From Gonatopus flavifemur (Eukaryota > Arthropoda > Insecta > Hymenoptera > Dryinidae), in the NCBI GenBank assembly GCA_018340375.1, contig JAFFJZ010000006.1:25426001-25490000 (forward strand): a stretch of 64,000 nt of DNA, written 5' to 3'. Below, one piece after another: positions 38,501-47,379 of this stretch (the stretch's first letter is position 1; each line of letters starts with the position of its first letter). The position numbers and the translations under genes are program-made. Below the pieces are notes generated by a model. The model ran no database searches. It was not told the origin of the DNA and worked only from the letters and a program-made list of their open reading frames with translations.

Positions 38501-38811
38501 AAAAGGAAAAAAATTACAGAGACAAATGAGATAATCTTTGACTGTACTGCAACAATATCTCTCCTATAATCTTCTTCCAGAAAATTGGAGGGTAGAATGT
38601 TCTGTTCGTTAACGAGCTTTCGTGATGAAGAATCGTTATCTTAAATCATCGGTGATTGCTTCGAAAATTAAAAATCATTCATATTGTATCGATTGTTTGC
38701 GGAACAAGAGATACAATCTTTGGTATCCTGAAGTTTACTTTTGAATATTTAGCAATGTCGAAATTATATTCAACCATATTTTTTTTCACAGCATGGGAAT
38801 AATTTAATAAA
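32540..38811. other. Receptor intron interior, no confirmed gene
   Basis: AT-rich. Frames at 32930-33205 and 34499-34587 each follow a reasonable acceptor (ttgatttcag, tttatttcag) and have ordinary amino-acid composition, but they match no family I know and do not connect to each other or to the receptor by phase. A (TC)n tract lies at 36766-36784. Confidence 0.45.
33212..33254. repeat. Short hairpin with CACGGAGAA ends
   Basis: CACGGAGAAGAGTATA pairs with CACGGAGAAAAGTATA (reversed right side) around a small loop, 43 bp in all, preceded by TA. It looks like a MITE reduced to its terminal repeats; CACGGAGAAA also begins the element at 4710. Confidence 0.5.
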
Positions 38812-38977
38812 TCACTCTAAATCTGAAAGAGTGAAAAATCACGTGTTTCACTCCACTAAGTCTCAGAAGTGAGCTTTAGAGTGAAAAATTGACTCTAGAA
38901 TCCGAGTGGCTCGGAGTTTCTAACATAAAACCCCAGAATATCACTCTAAAAGAGTGGAAATCTCACTCTAAAAATTG
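38812..38977 (-). mobile_element. CACTCT/AGAGTG-type MITE copy 2
   Basis: The reverse complement aligns with 3635-3829: shared TTTCCACTCTTTTAGAGTG, GAGCCACTCGGATTCTAGAG-like and CTCACTTCTGAGACTTAGTG blocks. It lacks a central stretch of about 40 bp present in copy 1. Confidence 0.78.
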
Positions 38978-40208
38978 TAGAGATCATGGAGAGAAAAAAT
39001 TCTCAATTTTGTGCTGTGACAGCAGCAGTTTATCTGCTATTACAGCGATCTTGTTAGCTACGACGAAGATTTTTCAGCTGTGACATCAAAATTTGTTTGT
39101 TATTCTGTATCCTAATGCTGAAAATTTTTCAAATTACGCATAATTGACTCGAATTACATGAAAACGAAATACTTTTCCTGTATCTCCAGCTAAGCCAAAT
39201 GTTTTTGTATATAAAATGTGTAGAAAAAAACTGTAAATCGCAATGTTTATATCTAGCGAATGGATTTAATTGAGAAGCCCTTTAACACTCCAGGCCCACC
39301 TCTCATCGTGATTCACAACTACTGTATATTAAACAAACCTAATGCATTTGAATACGTCTTTGTGAATATATCACATTGTGAGACGGAAATCATATGAAAT
39401 AATAGAGCACTTCGATCGCATGTAATAGAATAGAATGGATATAAATGGATATAATTGATGCATGTTGGTAAAAGGAAACAAACACGCTTGTATATGTTTA
39501 TTTGATTTCATGGTATAATAATTAGATAGTATATATAATCCATGAATGTTAGAGCATGTAACGTAGAACATTATTCAATATGGAATTTAATGAAAAAATA
39601 TGTAATGAAAATCAACAAAAGGTCATTGTGTTTGTAAAAGTGTAATGAAATCAGATACTATTGTACTCTCAAGAAAACCGCACGTGACAAAAAGAATAAA
39701 TGTGTATCAACTCTCACGCTATATCAATGTCTCTTTGACTCTCAGTTCTTTCTCTAACTGTTGATTGTTCTGCGCGCCTTCTCTCACTTTTCACTAACTC
39801 ACTCTATTCGCTTTATCTATTAACCATATTATATTATTATCTATTGTATTTTTTTTGTATTTTTTTTTTCTTACTGTTCTTTTGAATCTCTCTGTACTCA
39901 CTCTACGACAACTATACTATTTATGACAACTATCACCACTCGATCTCTATGCAATCTTTTTTCGTACTTGTACTTGCAAAAGGTATGATAATCAAAAATC
40001 ACTCCTATCAAAAGTATTCGATTCTCACACTTTATTTATTATTTTTTATTCCTCTATATTTTTTCCATCGGTCGAAAATGAACAACATTATGAAATATAA
40101 TATTCTACCTTCTCATTATCATTAAAAGAAGATAAGACTAAAAAGACTTCAAGAATAAAAAAAGAAAAGAAAATGGTGTCATTGATAATAATTTTATAAC
40201 AATAATCG

Positions 40209-40240
<32 letters not shown>

Positions 40241-40654
40241 TTGGAGTGTCTGCGGATTGCGGAAAGAGTGATTATGAGGTGTGTGAATTATTCCGATCGT
40301 GTGATCAGAGAATACGGGAAAAAATGAACAAAGTTTTCTCGTATTTCTTCTCTTCCATGTACGGTGAAACGCGCGAACAGTCGTTTGGGTGAACGAAGAG
40401 ACGTTTATTTATTTTCCTCGCAAGATGGCAAAGAATTTTAATGAATTTCCTTGCAAAGCGATTCTTCGTTCTCAGAGAATAGGACTTGTTGTTATTAATT
40501 TCAATGAAATAAGAAACTAATTTAGTAAGGTATTGAAAGACGTGTACATAAATACGCAGCATCATTACCATTTCCGTGACTAATCGCTGCCTCTTGGCAT
40601 TTCTTTCTTTCTTTTCGCATTGGGGAATTCTTGATGATTCCTCAAACGTACCAG
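38978..40654. other. End of the 21.8-kb receptor intron
   Basis: AT-rich with a (TA)n tract at 40208-40242 and a pyrimidine-rich stretch before the M3 acceptor (40590-40620). The minus-strand frame at 40305-40706 overlaps the M3 exon antisense and is not considered coding. Confidence 0.6.
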
Positions 40655-40764
40655 GAACGTACTTCAATTGCATCATGTTCATGGTGGCGAGTAGCGTCCT
40701 TCTCACCGTGCTGGTGCTTAATTATCATCACAGAACGCCCGATAGATACGGCATGCCTCAATGG
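40655..40764 (+). CDS. nAChR exon: M3 transmembrane helix
   Basis: The exon of 110 bp is preceded by a pyrimidine-rich tract and acceptor gtaccag and followed by donor gtgagc. It starts with two bases completing the Gly of ILG|TYFNC and ends in phase 0 after a Trp codon. It encodes M3 (TYFNCIMFMVASSVLLTVLV) and the start of the cytoplasmic loop (LNYHHRTPDRYGMPQW). This is nearly identical to the M3 segment of insect alpha5/6/7 subunits. The neighbouring intron on the 3' side is only 68 bp, typical of insect short introns, whereas the 5' intron is 21.8 kb. Confidence 0.96.
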
Positions 40765-40832
40765 GTGAGCATCGATCGTGAATATGCATGAATTATCGAT
40801 TCCAAAACTTGACGAGAATTTTCTCTTTGTAG

Positions 40833-41044
40833 ACAAAGACGGTGTTCCTGAGATGGCTTCCTCGGATCCTACGTATGAGCCGACCGGGAAAAAAATTGTC
40901 AAAAAAATCGACGTTCATGAGCAACCAAATGAAAGAGCTAGGGTTACAAGAGAGAAGTAGTAAAAGTTTATTGGCAAATGTTCTAAATATCAACGACGAT
41001 ATACGACAGGGGAATAGTGCGAACGCCACGTTGGGTTATATAAG
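40833..41044 (+). CDS. nAChR exon: proximal M3-M4 cytoplasmic loop
   Basis: The exon follows acceptor ctctttgtag in phase 0 and ends with two bases (AG) before donor gtatct. It encodes TKTVFLRWLPRILRMSRPG, then a basic stretch KKLSKKS and the conserved ERSSKSLLANVLNINDD. In insect alpha5/6/7 subunits this stretch (VFLxWLPxxLRMxRPG) lies directly after M3. The last residues (GNSANATLGYI) are unlike anything I recognise, as expected for the variable loop. Read-through into the intron would stop at 41169-41171. Confidence 0.94.
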
Positions 41045-42327
41045 GTATCTATTTTCACCAAATTGTATATGTAATATTTCCAAAAAGATAATAGTTATTA
41101 ATAAAATACACAACACCAAGAAATTCATTTCTCCAAGAATATTTTCTCTCAATCCAAGAACATTTTTCTGAAACCAAGCATAGATTTCTTGATGATTCAA
41201 GAAAATTTCTCTTGGTTCCACACCATATTAGACGGAAAGAATGAGATTTGACTGGCATTGTCTTGGATTGTACTGAGCCCAATCTATAGTAAAAAATTTT
41301 TTCAGATAGAAACCACCACGATGTAAATTGTACTGAGTACAGTTTACGCTTAACTCAGTTCTATCCGAGATAGTACTCAGTACAATCTCACATGTAACTG
41401 CCGTAGACGGTATTGGGTACCACGCATATGTCTGTGGATCCCATACAACATAGCAATGGCTTTCATTTGATATTGTGCTAGGATCCATCTGTAAGACAGT
41501 ACCCATTCCTGAGTACCATCCCTAACATTATTTTTCTCGGTTGATTATTTCGAAGTAACCAAAGTAATCAAGTAAATATCTTAGATAGTATGTTTTATTT
41601 GGTCCTTCAAACAAGTAAAGTGAATTTATGTTAGTGGATTCACTCATTGAAATTTGGTTGTATAAATCAACAGATATGAATTTTATTGAAAATAAAGGGG
41701 GAGGACAAATCCACGTCGCCTCTCCGTTGCCTCAATGGAGACTCTCCCTTATTTCTCCCTTATTTCCACGGCTCTCATTTCTCCATTGATTCTCCACCTC
41801 CAGTCCACCCACCGAATACACTACCGTATAAGATTGCTGTGCACAATATAATATATGTTGCGCAAAAAAATCAGAATCTCAAGTGATGATTTCATTTCAT
41901 TGAATATTCTTTAAACTCCAAAATTGAGACTTGGATCGTTTTTGTATAATTATTACGTGCAACAAAATGTGTCAAGTTGAGTTTAAATTAGGTTGAAACC
42001 AAAACCACAAATCGCACAAACGGTTGAGCCAATAGAACGTTCGTATCAAGGAATATTGTTTTGGAATAATCATGAATACGTTGATTTTCTATATGCAATT
42101 ACAAATCAAATTCGTTCAGGTTCCTTAAAAGAACTCAGGGTATAAAAATACAAAGACAGGTTTTCTTTCAGATTTTCCATAAATTATATTCATGAATACA
42201 AATTTTTGATTAACAAAGAAGTATATTCCGGTCTAACTTTTCCCATGTAAGATGATAATGTTGGTTTAGGAATATTCAAAATCAAATTAGAATATCCCAA
42301 TGATTGCAATCAGAACTACACTGTAAT
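41045..42327. repeat. Receptor intron 3, left part, with short inverted motifs
   Basis: 41110-41225 repeats CAAGAAAT/ATTTCTTG words in both orientations. 41260-41520 repeats TTGTACTGAGTACA-like words (for example near 41325-41345 and 41375-41395). These look like remnants of inverted-repeat elements, but no termini could be fixed. Confidence 0.35.
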
Positions 42328-42331
42328 TTAA

Positions 42332-43687
42332 CCCTTTCAGGGGCACATTTTTCTACGATACTTGAAGCTTTAATAAAATTGATTGTAAAGGTTATGGGGT
42401 TGCTGATTACGAATCTGAGGTTAGATTTGCAAAATTCATTTTCCGAGATTTCCAATTTTTTTTCTAAACTAATTGATCCAAAGTTCTGATAAAAACATGT
42501 ATCGAGAAACTATGTATGGAGAATATGCAAAAAAATTTCAGGGCCTCGACTAATTTTATGAAGAAGGAATCGATTTTTCTTTAGAAAAATGCGGACTTTT
42601 TCAGGTTAATTATTTATAACTAATATTAAATTGAGTGAATTATTGCAATTTTGCATGAGGCTTGAATAACTTAGGTACCAATAACTGTGAAATATGCGTA
42701 TTTGCCCGTGAATAGTGCAAAATGTACTAGAAATATGAGAAAAACTGAAGCAAAATAGGTAGAATGTATATGCCCCACCCCCCTGGAAGGGATTGGTTGA
42801 AAAAATTGGAAATTACAAAATAAGAAACACAAAATAACGTAAAAGGAAAACAAAGCCACAAAAAAAACACACAACAAGAACTAACAAAAAATTAAACTAC
42901 TCCCATCCCATATCCACATCGTTAGTTCTACGTTTTGCCAAGCAGAAACGAAAGCACTGAAAAATTCTCATCTGGTGCGTATGATTCAAAATCTAACTGC
43001 AGATTCGTAATCAATGACCCCGAAAACCCTCAGAATTAGAATTTAGTCAAAATCCGTCAGTTTTCTGAAAATTGTGTCCGCCATTTTTAATTCTGCAAAG
43101 CTGACCTCAGATTCTTAATTTGCAACCCCAAAAACCCCTAGAATAAAAATTTGGCCGGAATCGGTCAATTTTTGAAAATTTTTACCGCCATATTGAATCC
43201 GCCATTTTGAATTTTTCACATCTGACCTTAAATTTGTATTCAGCAACCCCAAAAACTCTTATAGGTGATTTTGTTAATGATATAAGTATCACAGAAAAAT
43301 GTATCTCTGAAAGAGCTGAACAAATTTCATTTTCCGGAATTTCAAAAATTTTTTCCTTAAAAACTAATGTACGAAAAATTCTGACAAAAATATATATCAA
43401 AGAACTATGTATGGAGAGTATGTAAAAAAATATTCCAGGGGCTCAACTTTTCTCATTCCGGAGAAACCGATTTTTCTTCAAAAAAAGCGAATTTTTTCAT
43501 GTTAATCATTTATAATCAATATTAAAATGAATAAATTATTGCAATGTTGCATAAAGTTTGAATAATTTAGATACCAATGAGTGTAAAGAATGAGTATTTT
43601 CCCGTAAATAATGCAATATGTACTAGAAATATGAAAACAACTGAAATAACATAGGTGGGACGTATACGTCCCACTGCCCTGAAAGGG
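42332..43687. mobile_element. TTAA-flanked piggyBac-like non-autonomous element
   Basis: TTAA flanks both ends (42328-42331, 43688-43691). The ends are CCCTTTCAGGGGCAC and, reversed, CCCTTTCAGGGCAGTGGGAC. TTAA duplication plus CCC-starting termini are the hallmark of the piggyBac superfamily. The interior contains a diverged direct duplication (about 42390-42793 against 43235-43690, offset about 895 bp) and, between them, two to three imperfect 108-121-bp units beginning near 43001, 43109 and 43230. No transposase frame. Confidence 0.82.
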
Positions 43688-44453
43688 TTAATGAAGTATG
43701 TAACTCACAAACGAACTCAAAAAATGCTCTCAGATCTTACCAAATATTCACAAATTTCAAGAAATATTCTCCAATTTTCTATTCAAGATTACTATATTCC
43801 CGAACTGCATTTTTCTCCGTGTAGATTTTATCCCAGAAAAAGTCTAAGAAAACGTCTAAGAGATTTTTCCTACGGGATGTCTTCGTTATTTCTAATCAAA
43901 TTAATAAAAACAGCTGAAAATCTCATAAATGAATCCATATTGGGATGAAGAAATTAATTTACAATAAAAATATTTCTCTTCAAAATTTCAACAATTTCTC
44001 TTCAAAACTTTACCATCGCAATTCTTAGAGAAAGAAAGAATTTTTTCAACAAATTCATCTTCCAAAACTCTGTGAAATTCTGCATATTTCTGAAAATTTC
44101 TATTGCCAGTAAAGGTTTCTCTGTACATTTCCAACTTATTGGTCAAAGTTCTTTTGTTGAGAAATGTTGAATTTTCCCAACATTTTTCTACTTAATAAAT
44201 GGTGGAAACATTTGCTGAGAGAAGAAATTTTCTCCACGAATTCATACATTTCTCTGCAAACTACATTTGCAGGAAAAAATTTGAATTTTCTCTTTATTCG
44301 TCTATTCCAAGAATATTACGGCTTGTGGCGGAGAGTTGAGTTTTCTATACAAATTCATACATTTTTCTCAAATCGCATTTGCGGAGATAAAGTGAATTTT
44401 TTCAAATTTTTCAATCGACTCAAAACAACTTAAGTAAAATTCACTGGTAGGCA

Positions 44454-44860
44454 TCGAAAAAACCTCTCTCCCACGACCTACTCATTTTTCCTTTCGGAGG
44501 ATTCTGAATTGATTAGTCTATATCCGACGGGAACGAATTTTTTAAAATTTTCTATCGATTTGACCCAGCACTTGGAAAAATTTACAAGTTAAGGTCGAAA
44601 AAAACCTTTCTCCCACGATCTACTCATTTTTCGTTTCATAAGATTCTGAATCGATTGGTCTATATCTTACAGGGACGAACTTTCAAAATTTGCTATCGAT
44701 TTGACTCAGCACTTGGAAAAATTTACAAGTTGAGGTCAAAAAAATCCCCTCTCCTACGACCTATTCATTTTTCGTTTCAGAGGATTCTGAATTGATTGGT
44801 CTATATCTCACGAAAACGAATTTTTCAAAATTTCCCATTGCGATGATTCCCATAAGTGGT
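44454..44860. repeat. 141-bp tandem repeat, about 2.9 copies
   Basis: Units start at 44454, 44595 and 44736, exactly 141 bp apart. Conserved blocks in each are CTCCCACGACCTACTCATTT, GATTCTGAATTGATTGGTCT, and in the first two AGCACTTGGAAAAATTTACA. The third unit is truncated and leads into the tRNA-like segment. No frame is open across the units. Confidence 0.88.
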
Positions 44861-44882
44861 ACTTTAAGATTACCGTAGTCAT

Positions 44883-44955
44883 CTCGGAGATCCGCTGATG
44901 TGATAGAGGCTTTGCTCCTCACTCGCAGGACCCGGGTTCAATCCTCACTGAGGAA
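44883..44955 (+). repeat. tRNA-like sequence, probable SINE-derived
   Basis: A B-box GGTTCAATCC (44935-44944), embedded in CCCGGGTTCAATCCTC, follows an A-box-like TGTGATAGAGG (44900-44910) at tRNA spacing. The order and the variable-arm-like GCAGGACC fit a tRNA-derived promoter. The acceptor stem does not pair, so it is not a functional tRNA. Confidence 0.45.
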
Positions 44956-45673
44956 AGTTCCTAAAAATGGACTTTCAATGTGGTGTCTCTTCCGTAATGT
45001 CATTCAAGTCGAACCGGAAGGAGATTTGTAGAGATAAACTCTGAACAAAAAATTTTTTTCTCAATCAAAAGTGAATAGATAAAACAGAGATTCGTAGAGT
45101 AATGCAGAAATATGCAGAGAAGTATTTAATGTAATATGGAGATTTGGCGAGTTTTGTACGAATTTTGTGGAGAAATTCATAAAATATTACGGAGATTGGA
45201 AGAATTATGTACAATTTTGCAGAGTAATGCAGAAACTTGTAGAGTAATATTTATGGTTAAAAATTCTGCTAATTTCTCAGAGCGTCCGAAATCTGACAGT
45301 TATGTAGAAAAATCTGAAGAGTTTTGAAGAATTTTGAAGAGAAATATTTTTATTGGGGTTGGTTATCATAACCGAACAAGTCTTAACATATTATATCAAC
45401 ACAATCACCAAATCTATCGAGGTGTAGTGACCATACAAAAGTTGTCTCGCCTGAAGAAATAGTTCTCACTATCAACCCGTCAATAGCCAATTGTTTTTAG
45501 TTATCTTAACTATATCATTTTTTTCCTTTTGTTATTATTAGTCATTATTTCTCCCAGTGTAGCTCGAAAAAGACTGAAATATACGGTGGCATTGTACGAG
45601 AAAACATGTCTCAATTTACAGCATAAAATTGTATAGTCAGTTTTAATGAACATGTGAAATTTTGTGTTTTCAG

Positions 45674-45874
45674 TAGGTCGGCGTATAGTACACCGCTCAC
45701 AGCGCGTCCTGCGTCGGTAGAAGAGACCTCAGCGTCGTTACCTCTCAACGGTATGCAGAGGGAACTTCACACGATTCTTTTAGAATTGAAATTCATCACA
45801 AATCGTCTGAAAAAATCGGATGAGGAAGAGGAGGTCATAAGCGACTGGAAGTTTGCGGCTATGGTGGTTGACAG
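45674..45874 (+). CDS. nAChR exon: distal cytoplasmic loop and pre-M4 amphipathic helix
   Basis: The acceptor is tttcag at 45673, or three bases later at 45676 since the junction reads CAGTAG; both keep the frame. The exon ends with AG before gttgat, a GT donor with weak downstream consensus. It encodes a variable segment (RSAYSTPLTARPASVEETS), then the conserved membrane-associated helix with ELHTILLELKFITNRLKK, an acidic run DEEEE, and DWKFAAMVVDR just before M4. The DWKFAAMVVDR block is diagnostic of insect nAChR subunits. If the intron were retained the frame would end at 45938 and M4 would be lost. Confidence 0.95.
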
Positions 45875-46537
45875 GTTGATAAATTTCTCAATACCAAAGA
45901 CAGAAATCTATCAAAAATCCTCCTTGACGCGAGAGTAGGCTTGGCAAGATCGGAGAATAGCGGTTTAACGTTAATGCCACGAACAAGTATTTCAACTTCC
46001 CGCTAGATTCATACAGGGCAAAGAAAAAGTTTCCCACATCACATCTTTTCTCTGTTCTCAAAATGCACATTACTCATTTCACCTCTTTCCCTTCTTTTCC
46101 CTTCTTTTTTCGTCATTCGCGTATAAGCCGCTAAGCACGATCGTGTAACTATCTCCATATTGTTTCGTTTCTTCTCCTTTTGTGATTGATTGCCTTTCTT
46201 TGCCCCCATTGGGTTTTCAACGATGCGTACACCCCTCTTGCTTTGAATTGTCAGATAAAATATCGTATATTTCTTTTCTATTTGTCACAAGTAAATACCA
46301 TATCCTTTGAGAGATGTTTCGTGTATACAACTACTCTTTCGTACCCTACGCCTCTGGATTCGTTCAGTTTTTAGGTCAAATTCTACATACACGCGATCTT
46401 TTTCATTCATGAAATAATTTCCATTCAATGAAATCGTTCATTCCAGTGAAATATTCCACCATGGAAACATGTTCCGCAATGATGTACAATTCAATATTTC
46501 AGAAATCGAAAATTCTTTTCTGTTTGTTGAAACGTAG
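45875..46537. other. Last receptor intron
   Basis: 663 bp, donor gttgat, acceptor aacgtag. Nothing else recognised. Confidence 0.7.
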
Positions 46538-46622
46538 GTTATGCTTATGGACGTTTTCGATATTCACGATATCAGCCACATTCTTCATCCTATCACGAGC
46601 ACCACACATCATTGTCCAGTAA
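46538..46622 (+). CDS. nAChR terminal exon: M4 helix and stop
   Basis: The exon follows acceptor aacgtag and supplies one base to complete the Arg codon of VVDR. It encodes the final helix LCLWTFSIFTISATFFILS and the tail RAPHIIVQ, then TAA at 46620-46622. Insect alpha5/6/7 subunits end in the same (S)APHIIVQ tail; here an Arg precedes APH. The short extracellular tail after M4 is the usual end of the family, so the C-terminus is intact. Confidence 0.96.
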
Positions 46623-46640
46623 CAAACTGCCCGGATCAAC

Positions 46641-46646
46641 AATAAA
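46641..46646 (+). terminator. Possible polyadenylation signal of the nAChR gene
   Basis: An AATAAA hexamer lies 18 bp after the receptor stop codon. It is the first such hexamer downstream, but the region is AT-rich and insect 3' UTRs of this family are often much longer, so a more distal signal may be used. Confidence 0.3.
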
Positions 46647-46834
46647 CCACCGAGAAAATGTTCAAAAACTGGCGGAGCTGACGGCCCCTCAAACTCGGTA
46701 AGAATGAGACCACGTTTATATATTCTAGTCTCATCTATTATTTACTTCGAACGATCGTCTCAGGCTTGGTGAACGGAGAAAAGAATTGTCTCGTGTCAAA
46801 TGTAGACGGAGAAAAGTCAGCAGTTGCCGTTACA

Positions 46835-47370
46835 GGTACCTAGTTGAAAATTCCCAGATGGATGGGATCACGAAATTCATACGAGGACTTGGATTTCCAC
46901 CTGGGACTGGTTGAGTTCCTACTCAGGACTCTGGGTACACGAAGTTGATTGGACAATTCTTCCATACACTGAGGGAAAAAAGTCATTGAGGCAAGAAAAT
47001 ATTTCATCCGAAGAGATCTATAAAATATTTCTTTGAACCAATTACATATCATTCCAATGAATGGAATGATTCTTCACCGCGTGAAGTGTTTGATCAAGTG
47101 GGAAACCATTTCATCCATTACAGTAAAATTTCATTGATCTGAAGAAATATTTTATAGATACCATTGGATGCAATGTTTCTTTGTCTCAATCACTTTCTTC
47201 CCTCAGTGTATAATCAATCCTACAGGAATCGTCCAATCGATGGAGGGTGCCAAGATTCTCCTAACATCGTTGCTCAGGACCCGTGTTGTCCTTCCAAGTC
47301 CAGAGCGAAAGGACCCTTCATTGTCTCGTTTGGAATCCTGAGGGTTCCGCGCAGGATCTGGGTAGTCTGC
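46835..47370. mobile_element. Diverged inverted-repeat element hosting a MITE
   Basis: Left-side blocks CCCAGATGGATGGGATCACG, GGACTTGGATTTCCACC and GATTGGACAATTCTTCC have reversed counterparts on the right (CCCAGATCCTGCGCGGAAC, GGACTTGGAAGGACAAC, GATTGGACGATTCCT). The inner TA-flanked MITE separates the two halves. Boundaries are approximate. Confidence 0.4.
46967..47208. mobile_element. TA-flanked MITE with CACTGAGGGAA termini
   Basis: CACTGAGGGAAAAAAGTCAT on the left and, reversed, CACTGAGGGAAGAAAGTGAT on the right, each flanked by TA (46965-46966, 47209-47210). Pairing continues for most of its 242 bp, through TATAAAATATTTCTT-type stretches. Confidence 0.85.
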
Positions 47371-47379
47371 ATGTAAATG

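Larger units (their letters stand above)
43962..45355. mobile_element. Inverted-repeat element with CAATAAAAATATTTCTC termini
   Basis: The left end CAATAAAAATATTTCTCTTC and reversed right end are identical for about 26 bp, and subterminal regions carry many TTTCTCTnCAAA words on the left and GCAGAGTAATGCAG-like words on the right. No transposase. It contains the 141-bp tandem repeat and a tRNA-like segment. Together with the TTAA element it makes up more than half of the 4.6-kb intron. Confidence 0.75.
18741..46622 (+). other. Gene span: 3' half of a nicotinic acetylcholine receptor subunit gene
   Basis: The span covers five exons (18741-18827, 40655-40764, 40833-41044, 45674-45874, 46538-46622) that together encode about 230 residues from M2 to the C-terminus. 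Seen directly: M2, M3 and M4 helices in the right order, the M3-M4 cytoplasmic loop, canonical AG acceptors, and phases 1, 0, 2 and 2 at the four junctions that all restore frame. Family knowledge: such subunits form cation channels at cholinergic synapses in insects and are targets of neonicotinoids and spinosyns. The segments GTYFNCIMFMVASSV, ERSSKSLLANVL and APHIIVQ resemble the insect alpha5/6/7 group. The signal peptide, ligand-binding domain and M1 were not found, so the vicinal cysteines that would define an alpha subunit cannot be checked. Introns are 21,827, 68, 4,629 and 663 bp. Confidence 0.93.

Noticed and set aside
40305..40706. Longest minus-strand frame (133 codons).
   Set aside because: It overlaps the well-supported M3 exon antisense and has no family match.
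47164..47376. 70-codon frame with Cys and Pro residues.
   Set aside because: It spans the right arm of one MITE and the right half of the outer element, so it is repeat-derived.
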